Source: Companilactobacillus pabuli
GTDB taxonomy: Bacteria; Bacillota; Bacilli; Lactobacillales; Lactobacillaceae
Direction: 5' to 3'
Length of the DNA stretch: 64,000 nt
NCBI RefSeq assembly: GCF_014058425.1
Contig: NZ_CP049366.1
Location: 2,108,001 to 2,172,000 of the forward strand
A model generated the notes under the pieces. It ran no database searches and was not told the DNA's origin. It saw only the letters and a list, made by a program, of their open reading frames with translations. Positions 18,492-26,340 of this stretch are shown piece after piece. Each line of letters begins with the position of its first letter. Position 1 is the stretch's first letter. A program made the position numbers and the translations under genes.

Positions 18492-19370
18492 TTATTCCTT
18501 CACTATCCTTTCGATTTGAGATAGATTGCCATTCATCCACTCATAATATCCTAAATCACTCGGTAAAGTTTCGGTGAAATAAATAATTGGAACTTTATTT
18601 TTTTTAGCTAAATTAGTCATTTTAGTGATAATACCACTAGTAACTTGTTTGTTAACAACTAAAAAACTCACTTTATGATGTCTCAAACCGTCTTCCATAT
18701 TCTTGATATCCTCAATTGATGGGTCGGTATCTTCTTCGACTGCTTTAGCAAAGTGAGGATTAGCAATACTTATTCCTAAATCCTTCAACAAATAATATGG
18801 CAATGGTTCAGTCACATAGGCCTTCTTACCAGCGGTTTGTTGTTTTAACTTGGCCTCTCTTTTGACTAAGCCATCTAATTTTAATTTATATTTCTTAAAG
18901 TTAGCTTGATAGTAAGCTTTATTTTTCGGATCGACCTGACTCATATGTTGAGCCACTGCTTGACTGAGTTTTTGCACATTTTTAACTCCGAACCAGACGT
19001 GTTCATTGTCACCATCTTGCTTATGCAAAACATCTCGAGAAAAATCAATCAGGTTTTTATCCTGACTATTAGCCGTGACGATTTTTTCGACCCAATCATC
19101 ATAGCCTAATCCACTGGCAACGATTAACCGTGAATCAGCGACTTGCTTAGCATCATTGCTAGATGGCGAAAAACTATGTGGATCAACGTTGACCGACTTA
19201 ATAATCGATTCCACATGATATTTATCCCCGACGACACTCTTCAATGGTTCCGTGTATGTATTGACAGTTGTCGTAATAATTTTTTTATCAGATGTAGTTT
19301 TATGACCACACCCACCTACAAATATTAGTAGCGAAAACAAAACTAATAATAGTACATTTCTTTTTCGCAT
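18492..19370 (-). CDS. Metal-binding lipoprotein of ABC transporter (ZnuA/MntC family)
   Basis: A 292-residue lipoprotein. The signal peptide ends in lipobox VGGC, with Cys at about 21. The cluster A-I fold is indicated by VDPHSFSPSSNDAKQV and HVWFGVKNVQKL, which supply two His ligands. The third position reads YVTEPLPYY, with Glu where zinc binders usually have His, and the last ligand region reads TETLPSDLGYY with Asp or Glu. A His-His-Glu-Asp set is more like Mn2+ binders than Zn2+ binders, but this is read by eye. The long His-rich loop of zinc ZnuA is absent. First gene of the four-gene operon. ATG 19370 follows AGGGGAAA. Confidence 0.85.
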   Translation of the reverse strand: MRKRNVLLLVLFSLLIFVGGCGHKTTSDKKIITTTVNTYTEPLKSVVGDKYHVESIIKSVNVDPHSFSPSSNDAKQVADSRLIVASGLGYDDWVEKIVTANSQDKNLIDFSRDVLHKQDGDNEHVWFGVKNVQKLSQAVAQHMSQVDPKNKAYYQANFKKYKLKLDGLVKREAKLKQQTAGKKAYVTEPLPYYLLKDLGISIANPHFAKAVEEDTDPSIEDIKNMEDGLRHHKVSFLVVNKQVTSGIITKMTNLAKKNKVPIIYFTETLPSDLGYYEWMNGNLSQIERIVKE

Positions 19371-19419
19371 TCATTTTCCCCTATAATTCTTTTTTAAGTT
19401 GAATTACCGTTAAGATTCC

Positions 19420-19579
19420 GTCCTCCATAGCAAAGAAAATTTGGCTGGAACGTAGTGGGCACGATTTTGAGCTTTTGCATAAACCAAGTGCGCAAAATCT
19501 CAAAACTCGGCCTTATTCTAAGCAACAAGTTGCTAAGAATAATTTCACTACTGAGCCAATTTTCTTTGCTATTCCGGAC
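19420..19579 (-). repeat. Structured intergenic repeat, module C1
   Basis: On the minus strand this matches module B1 in the outer helix, the GTAGTG/CACTAC helix, the CTTG-loop hairpin and the GGA/GGA internal loop. The second arm differs: CGAGTTTTGAG pairs with CTCAAAATCG, and a TTTTGC/GCAAAA tip replaces the GCCC/GGGC tip. Paired positions therefore change together while the fold is kept. Confidence 0.8.
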
Positions 19580-19638
19580 TAGATAGTGGTTCTATTTTTT
19601 TATCACTGAAGTAACAAATAAAAGACGTTATCTAGTCG
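19574..19638. repeat. Conserved linker joining modules C1 and C2
   Basis: Begins CCGGACTAGATA and ends TATCTAGTCGG, which pair with each other. Nearly the same sequence as the 12.8 kb linker, in the opposite orientation. Confidence 0.75.
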
Positions 19639-19790
19639 GTAGTGGCAGCTTTGTGGATGCTCAGTACTGAAATTTCACTTAACGATTTATCGCTTAGTGA
19701 AAGGCCAAGCTTTAAGACAGTTCCCGATTTTGGAATTGGCTTAAAGTTGTGCCCAGTACGTTCCAGCGTCCACAAAGCAGAACGGACGAC
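19635..19790 (+). repeat. Structured intergenic repeat, module C2
   Basis: The fold is conserved but almost every stem is different. Outer helix GCTTTGTGGATGCT/AGCGTCCACAAAGC (19648-19661 with 19765-19778, one G-U pair), GTACTG/CAGTAC (19664-19669 with 19754-19759), hairpin TTTCACT/AGTGAAA (19673-19702), and arm CCAAGCTTTAAG/CTTAAAGTTGTG. Unpaired GTTCC is retained at 19760-19764 and GTCG/CGAC at the ends. It points away from C1. Confidence 0.8.
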
Positions 19791-19824
19791 GGCATCCCTC
19801 TATCCAACAATTATCCCACTAAAA

Positions 19825-19866
19825 TAGAGGCCCGAACAAAACATAAGTTTTGAACCGACCTCTTAA
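19825..19866 (-). terminator. Terminator of the lipoprotein gene
   Basis: On the minus strand AGAGG and CCTCT with an inner CAAAAC/GTTTTG stem, followed by ATTTT. The middle has mismatches. Confidence 0.65.
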
Positions 19867-19906
19867 GAATATAACTAATTATTATTCTAAAGGCAAGTTA
19901 GTGCGA

Positions 19907-20464
19907 TTACCAGATTTGGAAGTATTGGCCGTTAGTTGGAACTAAATAACTGCCTGCTGGTGAATCGGAATTCTTGCTATAAATATTAATTTGATAACCT
20001 GTAACATCATCCCAAGTGACTTTGCCATTAGCAACGTATTGAGTCGTTGATTTGTCGTAAGTCGAACTTAACTTATCAGCCAAAAATTCAACCGCTTCTT
20101 GTGCAGTTGTTAAATTAACCGATTGTTGAGTTTGATCTTGGGTTTGTTGACTGTCAGTTTGATTTTGAGTCTGGTCAGTCGTTGTTTGATTAGTCGTCTG
20201 ATCCTGCTGATTTTGGTTGCTTTGTGTTTGATTGGAATCAGACCCATTACTAGTATCTTCTTTTTCTGGTGAACTTGTCTCATCAGTTGCTTTTGTTGAT
20301 TTCGTAGTTTTATTTGATTTAGTCGATTTTTGGGGAGTATTGCTTGGTGTTTGTTCAGTCTTATCGCCTTTATTGCTCTTCAAGTCAGTTGATTGTTGAC
20401 TAGTACAGCCGGCTAATAAAAGACCAGATAAAGCCAATGTTACGATAGATAATCTCTTAAACAT
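19907..20464 (-). CDS. Lipoprotein with Ser/Thr/Gln-rich linker, unknown function
   Basis: A 185-residue secreted lipoprotein. The signal peptide ends in LLLAGC with the lipid-bearing Cys at 20. Residues about 25-115 are a low-complexity linker of Thr, Ser, Asn, Gln, Lys and Asp, suited to spanning the wall. A compact domain of about 70 residues follows (AQEAVEFLADKL..., then GYQINIYSKNSDSPAGSYLV) and ends in FQIW; I do not recognise it. ATG follows AAGGAGG. It follows the aspartate racemase after a 71-base gap that holds a parS-like site and no terminator, so it may be expressed with the envelope cluster. Confidence 0.7.
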   Translation of the reverse strand: MFKRLSIVTLALSGLLLAGCTSQQSTDLKSNKGDKTEQTPSNTPQKSTKSNKTTKSTKATDETSSPEKEDTSNGSDSNQTQSNQNQQDQTTNQTTTDQTQNQTDSQQTQDQTQQSVNLTTAQEAVEFLADKLSSTYDKSTTQYVANGKVTWDDVTGYQINIYSKNSDSPAGSYLVPTNGQYFQIW

Positions 20465-20519
20465 AAAAATACCTCCTTATACATTTGCCATTATAGCGAA
20501 CGTATAAAAAGGTAAGCAA

Positions 20520-20535
20520 TGTTTCTCGTGAAACA
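20520..20535. promoter_or_regulatory. parS-like ParB-binding site
   Basis: TGTTTCTCGTGAAACA differs from the bacterial parS consensus TGTTTCACGTGAAACA at one position. It lies just past the end of the racemase gene, about 11 kb from parAB, as expected for origin-proximal parS sites. Confidence 0.8.
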
Positions 20536-21273
20536 TTAATAAATCTTATCAAAATCGATTTTTTCACCACGACGGATTTTTTCGCCGAATTCAATTGATT
20601 TATCAACGATAACTTCTTGACTATCAATAACTTGATAAGGATGATCAGGCGCCTTTTCTTGGGCCAAAGATAATTCAGTACAACCCAATACAATTACATC
20701 ACAATCAAATTTATCATGCATAGTCTGTAAGATATGATGAAATTTAGGTGCGTTGACCGCTCCTTTAACTTTAATATCATCGTAAATCAAACTTTCAACT
20801 TCATCTTGCACTGACTGGTCACCAAGACTGTATTCGTAACCAGCATCTTTAATTTCATTTTCGTAAACATGATCGGCAATCGTACCTTTAGTAGCAATCA
20901 AGCCAACTTTTTTAGCTTTAGGGTATTTTTTTTCAATCATGCTGATAGCCATATGTGGCATATGAATAATTGGAATATCAGTAACAGCTTGCAATTCTTT
21001 ATAGTAATAATGAGCAGTATTACAAATAATTACCATGAATTCCGGCTTCAACAAACTTTGTTGCTTAATGTCCTCAGCTAATGGAGGCAAAAAGCTAGGT
21101 TTACTGTGATCAAGGATATGTGCTGTCCGATCAGGAACGGTTGAATGATTGACTAAAATATAATCTAAGTAATCTTGATCTTTTTTAGTAGGTGTTTTTT
21201 CATTCAACAAATGCACATAACTTTCAGTGGCTAAACTACCCATACCACCGATTACTGTAAAGAATTTTTTCAT
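20536..21273 (-). CDS. Aspartate/glutamate racemase family protein
   Basis: A 245-residue cytosolic, PLP-independent amino-acid racemase. The two catalytic cysteines lie in CNTAHYYY and GCTELSLA, and the N-terminal IGGMGSLATESYV is typical of aspartate racemases. It starts 3 bases after the murE stop with GAGGG, so the two are translated together. The D-Asp it would make could feed the interpeptide bridge of Lys-D-Asp (A4-alpha) peptidoglycan known in many lactobacilli. Glutamate racemase (MurI) is a less likely alternative because the two motifs and spacing fit the RacD branch better. Confidence 0.85.
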   Translation of the reverse strand: MKKFFTVIGGMGSLATESYVHLLNEKTPTKKDQDYLDYILVNHSTVPDRTAHILDHSKPSFLPPLAEDIKQQSLLKPEFMVIICNTAHYYYKELQAVTDIPIIHMPHMAISMIEKKYPKAKKVGLIATKGTIADHVYENEIKDAGYEYSLGDQSVQDEVESLIYDDIKVKGAVNAPKFHHILQTMHDKFDCDVIVLGCTELSLAQEKAPDHPYQVIDSQEVIVDKSIEFGEKIRRGEKIDFDKIY

Positions 21274-21276
21274 GTT

Positions 21277-22806
21277 CTAACCCTCAATGTCATTCAAAAT
21301 TTTCTTAGCGACTACTGGATCGCTTGCATAAGGTACATCGACCCCTTTAATTTTTTGATAAGGGTCATTCCCTTTAGCAGCTAAAACAACAATGTCATCG
21401 CCAGAACTGTGTTCAATCATATCTTTGATAGCGCTAGGACGATCTAGGATTGTCTTAACTTTGACCTTAGTATGATCTATTTTTTCATCAATTTGTTTGC
21501 AAATGTCTGCTGGATCCTCAAATCCAGGGTCATCTGTCGTTAAAATTGCTTCATCAGCTGATTCAGTCAAAACTTGAGCAAATCCAGCTCTTCTGGAAAC
21601 TCCTTTATCACCGGTGCCACCAACAACAACCTTAATCTTTGAACTTGGATACTCGCGTCTTAAAAAGCTTAATAAAGCATTCATACTAGCGTAGTTGTGC
21701 GCATAATCTACAAAGATGGTCCCGTGAGACTTGGTATTAATGTGTTCCATTCTCCCCGGGACGAATGCTTTTTTTAGACTATCGGCGATTACCTCGTTGT
21801 CAACGCCCATAATCTTAGCAGCTGTAATAGCAGCTCCTGCATTCAATTCGTTGAAATCACCAACTAAACCTAGTTGATAAGTATATTCACCATGTTCTTG
21901 TAAATCTTCAGCCTTGTCACTTTCAGCAGTATAAGTAAAGACTGAATCATTCAAATTAGATTCTTTGTTGCGAATACTGAAATCAGTATCACCAACTTCA
22001 TTTTTAGCAAAGCGATAAATATCTTTGTCTGGGCTAGTCTCTTTGGCAGCCGCATAGACTGTATCGTAATCGTTAGTTTGACGATTAATGATATTTACTT
22101 TGGAGTTGACCATTAATTGTTTCTTGCAATTTAAGTAGTCAGCATAAGTTGGATGTTCATTAGGTCCGATATGGTCGGGAGTGATATTCAAAAATCCACC
22201 TATATCGAATTTCAATCCATAAACTCGATTCTTCTTATAAGCTTGTGATGATACTTCCATGACAAGATATTTAATACCGTTGTCAACGCAAGTTCTCATA
22301 TCGTGGAAAAGATCCAATGATTCTGGAGTCGTTAAATCTGACTTAAATTCATCTTTTGGACCTGGTCCCACAATACGATCAACAGTTGAAAATAGACCAA
22401 CTTGTTTAGGATAAGCATTCTTCAAAATATCATATGTAAAGTATGATGTTGTTGTCTTACCCTTAGTTCCTGTGAATGCAACAATGAAGAGGTCGTTTTG
22501 AGGATTGCCGAAGTACTCTGAACTCAATAGAGCCAAAGCCTTTGAAGCACTCTTAACAATTAGACGATCGATATCTTTGTTGTACTCTTTTTCTGAAACA
22601 TAAATTTTGGCACCATTCTTAATGGCTTGATCTAAGTATTCAGCCTTGAACTTATTTCCTTTACAGAAGAAGATTCCATTGGTTTGGTCTTCTTTAGAAT
22701 TGTAACTAATATTAGTTACTTCAAGACTATCGTCACTAACTGAACTAGAAACCAGTAAATCATGTTTCTTCAAAATCTCTATAGCTTTACTTATTTTCAA
22801 ACTCAT
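21277..22806 (-). CDS. murE: UDP-MurNAc-tripeptide synthetase (MurE)
   Basis: A 509-residue cytosolic Mur ligase adding the third stem residue to UDP-MurNAc-L-Ala-D-Glu. ATP loop FTGTKGKTTT near residue 112, the carbamylated-Lys region, the NITPDHIGPNEH loop, and C-terminal VDYAHNYASM and VVGGTGDKGVSR are present. The substrate-selecting segment reads TTDDPGFEDP instead of the DNPR of meso-diaminopimelate enzymes, so L-Lys is the likely substrate. It is preceded by dacA and followed directly by the racemase, an arrangement that ties stem-peptide and bridge synthesis together. Confidence 0.93.
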   Translation of the reverse strand: MSLKISKAIEILKKHDLLVSSSVSDDSLEVTNISYNSKEDQTNGIFFCKGNKFKAEYLDQAIKNGAKIYVSEKEYNKDIDRLIVKSASKALALLSSEYFGNPQNDLFIVAFTGTKGKTTTSYFTYDILKNAYPKQVGLFSTVDRIVGPGPKDEFKSDLTTPESLDLFHDMRTCVDNGIKYLVMEVSSQAYKKNRVYGLKFDIGGFLNITPDHIGPNEHPTYADYLNCKKQLMVNSKVNIINRQTNDYDTVYAAAKETSPDKDIYRFAKNEVGDTDFSIRNKESNLNDSVFTYTAESDKAEDLQEHGEYTYQLGLVGDFNELNAGAAITAAKIMGVDNEVIADSLKKAFVPGRMEHINTKSHGTIFVDYAHNYASMNALLSFLRREYPSSKIKVVVGGTGDKGVSRRAGFAQVLTESADEAILTTDDPGFEDPADICKQIDEKIDHTKVKVKTILDRPSAIKDMIEHSSGDDIVVLAAKGNDPYQKIKGVDVPYASDPVVAKKILNDIEG

Positions 22807-22818
22807 TCTTTCACACTC

Positions 22819-24057
22819 CTAAAATAAATGGTTAAAAAATTCTACGATTTGATCCCACCAAGATTTCTGGTTTGTCTCCTTATGTATCTTTTTTCTAACA
22901 TCTGCCTTTTTAAACGGAAGATAACCACTGTTAGTGTTCGTGGCAATCAATTTTACCGTTTGTTTATTGTGGATTGCAGTAAAACCTAAGTCGTCACTAC
23001 TTACAGTATAACGTAAATTTTCAATATTAGAGTTTTTAGGCAACCAAACATAAACAGGTTCATAAGTTTTATATTTTTTGTTATTTATTTTTATACTTTT
23101 ATCTTTTTGGATAACTTCTTTGCGTTCAAAATTATCTTTTACGTAGTGCACTAATTTTTGAGTAGAGCGGAAACGTTTATCGTTATCATTGTCTTCACCT
23201 TGGGCATTCAAGACGATTGTTACTAATCTTGTATTATCCATTGGCAAAGTTCCCACGAAGGATTCACCAGCTTGCTCAGTCGTACCAGTCTTTAAGCCGT
23301 CAAATTCATAGCCCTCTTGATAGTCGCGCTGACCTTTTAATAGAAAATTCAAAGTATCATACGTTTTAATTTCGTTATCAATTGGGAATGATAATTTTGT
23401 TTTTGAAGTTGTCTGAAGGATTTCTGGATATTGATCCAAAACGTGCTTAACGATAACACCGATATCATTGGCAGACAGTTTATTTTCGCCATCAGTTGGT
23501 CCAATATACATGTCAGTCTTCAAATCGGAATTGTTCAAACCAGAAGCATTGTATAATTCGGCATCTTTGATACCCCAATTTTTTACCGTTTTACGCATCA
23601 TTTTGACAAATTTAGCCTGAGTCCCAGCAACTTTTCCAGCTAACATCATAGCGGCCGAATTGGAAGAAACTATCCAGGCTGCATTGTAAAGATCTTTAAC
23701 TGAATAAGACTTATCTGCATCCAACCGGACATTAGTCAACTCATTATCTTGTGTCATATCGGCTTCTTCTTGTGTTGGCGTTACTAAATCTGATTCGGAA
23801 ATTTTACCGTCTTTGATAGCTTTAGTTACTAAATACAACGTAACAATCTTAGTAATTGAACCTATGGCTAATTTCTCTGCTGGATTCTTAGAATAGACAA
23901 TTTGTCCACTGTTCTCATCAAAAATCATTCCGGCACTAGCATTCAATTCTAGTTCTGGTTGAGTAAACGTTGCGGCAGTAGCCTCTGATGTAAAAATTGG
24001 TAACGTCAAAATAAAAACTGACATTACCAACATGAATTTCTTTGCGAAACCTTTCAT
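22819..24057 (-). CDS. dacA: D-alanyl-D-alanine carboxypeptidase (DacA-type low-MW PBP)
   Basis: A 412-residue exported serine carboxypeptidase that trims the terminal D-Ala of peptidoglycan stems. A signal peptide of about 28 residues ends near SEATAA. Active-site motifs are AIGSITKIV (SxxK), SSNSAAM (SxN) and DGLKTGTTEQAG (KTG). A PBP5-like beta domain follows and the C-terminus QIVEFFNHLF is an amphipathic helix likely to bind the membrane. ATG 24057 follows GAGAGG. It comes about 13 bases after the histidine kinase gene in one operon with murE. Confidence 0.93.
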   Translation of the reverse strand: MKGFAKKFMLVMSVFILTLPIFTSEATAATFTQPELELNASAGMIFDENSGQIVYSKNPAEKLAIGSITKIVTLYLVTKAIKDGKISESDLVTPTQEEADMTQDNELTNVRLDADKSYSVKDLYNAAWIVSSNSAAMMLAGKVAGTQAKFVKMMRKTVKNWGIKDAELYNASGLNNSDLKTDMYIGPTDGENKLSANDIGVIVKHVLDQYPEILQTTSKTKLSFPIDNEIKTYDTLNFLLKGQRDYQEGYEFDGLKTGTTEQAGESFVGTLPMDNTRLVTIVLNAQGEDNDNDKRFRSTQKLVHYVKDNFERKEVIQKDKSIKINNKKYKTYEPVYVWLPKNSNIENLRYTVSSDDLGFTAIHNKQTVKLIATNTNSGYLPFKKADVRKKIHKETNQKSWWDQIVEFFNHLF

Positions 24058-24073
24058 AAATAAACCTCTCAAA

Positions 24074-25171
24074 TCAATCTTTCGATTTCGAAATTGGAAA
24101 ATGACTAACGAATGCGGTCTTTTCCTTATCGGAAGTAACTGCTATTGTACCACCGTGTAGTTGAACCATGCTTTGAGCAATTGCTAAACCGAGTCCAGTA
24201 CCACCAGTCTTCTTAGAACGAGAATCTTCCACTCGATAAAAACGATCAAAAACGTGTTTCAAAGAGTCTTTAGGGATTGGTTGGCCATTGTTAGCAACTG
24301 TAACGACCACTTCTTGTTCTTTTTGTTCAGCATTTAGCCAAATATGTGTCGCACCTTTTCCGTACTTTAAAGCATTCATGATCAAATTATTAAAGACTCG
24401 GCCTAATTTTTCGGTATCACCTTGCATCATGATTTTATCAGGCGTGGAATTAACGATAATTTCCATCCCTCGTTTGTTAGCTTCTAATTCAAAGTCAGCT
24501 GACAGCTGATCTAACATTTGAGCCATATCGAATTTAGTCATCTTCAAACGACTCGTTGCATGTTGAACATTGGCAAATTCAAAGAGTGAATTGACAAGAT
24601 TTTGCATCTCTAACGACTTTTTATAAGCAATATGCGTGTATTTTAAAATTTGATTCAGATCATTGAAATTCTTACCTTCAATCAATCCCAAATAACCAAT
24701 TACCGAAGTCAATGGCGTTCTAATATCGTGACTGACATTACTGATCAATTCATCTTTACTCTTTTCAGATTGACGTTGTTCTTCAGCATGTTGATCCATA
24801 TTTAAAATCAATAAATTAAAGCTCTCAATAATACCTTGTAAACTAGGATTAACCTTTGTTTGGACTTGTTTAGTCTGGTCATCAATAGCCGCTTTGTGCA
24901 AAATTTGTTTGATTTGTTCAAGCTCCATCTTATGGAAAGTACTCAAAACAATAGCTGCAGTCAAAGCTATTTCCATAATTAAAACTACGATAATGGCCCA
25001 AAGTTTATTCGTCAACAATGACCAATTATTTTGTAAATTCAGTACGAAATTATTTTTACCAAGACTACCAATTATGATTGCATTTATTATCTGAAATAAA
25101 AGAAAGGTGCCTATTCCTTCAAAAAGGAGGACACCTTTTTCTTTTGCATTCAGTTTGATTCGTTTATTCAA
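24074..25171 (-). CDS. Sensor histidine kinase (VanS-like)
   Basis: A 365-residue membrane kinase. Two hydrophobic helices (about residues 15-40 and 60-85) enclose a short external loop of about 20 residues, too small for a folded sensor domain. Then come a linker, the H-box SNVSHDIRTPLTSVIGYLG with the phospho-His, N-box NNLIMNALKYG, and G-boxes TGGTGLGLAIA. A TTG start at 25171 is preferred because GGAGG lies 7 bases before it; another TTG 6 bases earlier overlaps the regulator stop. It pairs with the upstream OmpR-type regulator, and dacA follows, so it probably monitors wall synthesis. Confidence 0.88.
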   Translation of the reverse strand: MNKRIKLNAKEKGVLLFEGIGTFLLFQIINAIIIGSLGKNNFVLNLQNNWSLLTNKLWAIIVVLIMEIALTAAIVLSTFHKMELEQIKQILHKAAIDDQTKQVQTKVNPSLQGIIESFNLLILNMDQHAEEQRQSEKSKDELISNVSHDIRTPLTSVIGYLGLIEGKNFNDLNQILKYTHIAYKKSLEMQNLVNSLFEFANVQHATSRLKMTKFDMAQMLDQLSADFELEANKRGMEIIVNSTPDKIMMQGDTEKLGRVFNNLIMNALKYGKGATHIWLNAEQKEQEVVVTVANNGQPIPKDSLKHVFDRFYRVEDSRSKKTGGTGLGLAIAQSMVQLHGGTIAVTSDKEKTAFVSHFPISKSKD

Positions 25172-25173
25172 AA

Positions 25174-25860
25174 TCAAACCTCCACTTTATAGCCGACGCC
25201 CCAAACGGTTTCGATAACTTTTTCACCATTTGTAGCTTCTTCTAGTTTGTCCCGCAAGTGACTGACGTGAACCATAACTGTTTTGGCAGAAACAACGCTT
25301 TCTTGTTTCCAAACACGTTCAAAAATTTCATCGGCAGAAAAGACTCGATTAGGGTGACTTGCTAATAAGTAAAGTACCCCAAACTCTAGAGCCGTTAATT
25401 GAACTTTTTGTCCAGAATCTGTAACGACTTCATGCGAATCCTTATAAATGGTAATTGGTCCAACTTCTAGTTTATCAGGTACATTTTTGGTTGCTTGTTG
25501 ATTGCTACGACGCAATAATGAACGAATTCTAGCCATAATTTCCAAAGGATTGAATGGTTTCGTGACATAATCGTCCGCACCAGTAATAAGACCTTGTATC
25601 TTATCCATATCGGTCGTTTTTGCTGAAACAATAATAATCGGAATTTGCGAATCTTTCCGAACTCGCTTAACGACTTCAATTCCATCAATACCAGGCATCA
25701 TAATATCCAGAACCATCAAGGCAATGTCACTGTGTGCTGCCAATTGGTCCAAAGCTTCTTGTCCAGAATTAGCTGCAATAGGTTCATAACCTTCATTTTT
25801 AATATAAATGCTGAGTAGCTCTACAATTTCTTTATCATCATCAACCACTAAGATTTTCAT
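25174..25860 (-). CDS. OmpR-family response regulator (VanR-like)
   Basis: A 228-residue regulator. The receiver domain has the acidic pair VVDDDKE, the phospho-Asp in VLDIMMPGIDG, the Thr/Ser VSAKTT and Lys DDYVTKPF. The C-terminal winged helix is of the OmpR type (LTALEFGVLYLLASHPNRVFS... GVGYKVEV). ATG 25860 is set by GAGAGG seven bases upstream. It heads the operon RR-HK-dacA-murE-racemase. Overall resemblance is closest by eye to VanR-type regulators, though resistance genes such as vanH or vanX are absent. Confidence 0.9.
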   Translation of the reverse strand: MKILVVDDDKEIVELLSIYIKNEGYEPIAANSGQEALDQLAAHSDIALMVLDIMMPGIDGIEVVKRVRKDSQIPIIIVSAKTTDMDKIQGLITGADDYVTKPFNPLEIMARIRSLLRRSNQQATKNVPDKLEVGPITIYKDSHEVVTDSGQKVQLTALEFGVLYLLASHPNRVFSADEIFERVWKQESVVSAKTVMVHVSHLRDKLEEATNGEKVIETVWGVGYKVEV

Positions 25861-25964
25861 TTTTAAACCTCTCAAGCGTACATATATTTACAAGTCTACA
25901 ACTAGTTAGTATTATACAATAAGATGTAACTAGATTACTAATCACACTAAGAAAGTGAGCTTCC

Positions 25965-26162
25965 ATGGAATACTTAAAAAAGAGAATGAAGTTCTTATTG
26001 ATCATAATTTTTTCGATTGCAATTATCGCTTTTGTTCAATATGAAATCCACTTTGACCGAAATATCGATTTGAGTAAAGTTGGTTTGATCATGACGATTT
26101 TGCAAGCTGCTGCTGGGGGATATGGATTGTACGGTCTAGTACAGTTTTTCAGAGTTAAATAA
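25965..26162 (+). CDS. Small two-helix membrane protein, unknown function
   Basis: 65 residues: a basic start (MEYLKKRMK), a hydrophobic helix (LLIIIFSIAIIAFV), a short polar loop with HFDRNIDLSK, then a second helix with a Gly/Ala-rich centre (ILQAAAGGYGLYGLVQFF) and a basic end. Not recognised. It is divergent from the envelope response regulator, so the two share a 100-base promoter region, and it ends in a strong hairpin. The ribosome site AAGTGAG is weak. Confidence 0.55.
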   Translation: MEYLKKRMKFLLIIIFSIAIIAFVQYEIHFDRNIDLSKVGLIMTILQAAAGGYGLYGLVQFFRVK

Positions 26163-26163
26163 C

Positions 26164-26207
26164 AAATAATGGCCTTGTTGGTATTTTCCAGCAAGGCCAT
26201 TATTACT
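26164..26207. terminator. Hairpin between the small membrane gene and the trxB operon
   Basis: AATAATGGCCTTG pairs with CAAGGCCATTATT around a loop; no long T run on either strand. It sits at the convergence of two units and overlaps the stop of the 44-residue protein. Confidence 0.7.
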
Positions 26208-26340
26208 ATTTCGTTTTCTTGTCTTGATTTTTCTCTTTATCTCGATGTGCTTGAATATTGCAGCCATCTGGTCCACAGACTGCACTCTCGTCACTGCCTA
26301 AAGTTTCAAATACTGGAGTTTTCTTCTCGTCTTTATCCAT
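26206..26340 (-). CDS. 44-residue cysteine-pair protein, coupled to frnE
   Basis: A short gene of 44 codons whose ATG overlaps the frnE stop codon as TAATG, with GGAG about 10 bases upstream. The peptide has an acidic/basic N-terminus, a core CGPDGC (Cys 22 and 27), then NIQAH and a Lys/Asp/Glu-rich tail; no hydrophobic helix. The overlap, ribosome site and fit up to the terminator support real translation. A CxxxxC pair beside a DsbA-type oxidoreductase and thioredoxin reductase suggests a redox substrate, metal binder or small partner. No family recognised. Confidence 0.7.
   Translation of the reverse strand: MDKDEKKTPVFETLGSDESAVCGPDGCNIQAHRDKEKNQDKKTK

Larger units (their letters stand above)
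19371..19906. other. Gene-free region holding composite structured repeat C
   Basis: 536 bases between the znuA-like promoter and the lipoprotein terminator. Almost all of it is composite repeat C (modules C1 and C2 plus linker). A 61-codon open frame across C2 has no ribosome site and is explained by the repeat. Confidence 0.6.

Noticed and set aside
19642-19827. 61-codon open frame across repeat module C2
   Set aside because: No ribosome site; the sequence is accounted for by the paired stems of the repeat.
20457-20693. 78-codon minus-strand frame overlapping the racemase 3' end
   Set aside because: Runs in another frame through the racemase gene and has no ribosome site or family likeness.
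24894-25094. Plus-strand 66-codon frame inside the histidine kinase gene
   Set aside because: Antisense shadow with no ribosome site, lying over the kinase membrane helices.
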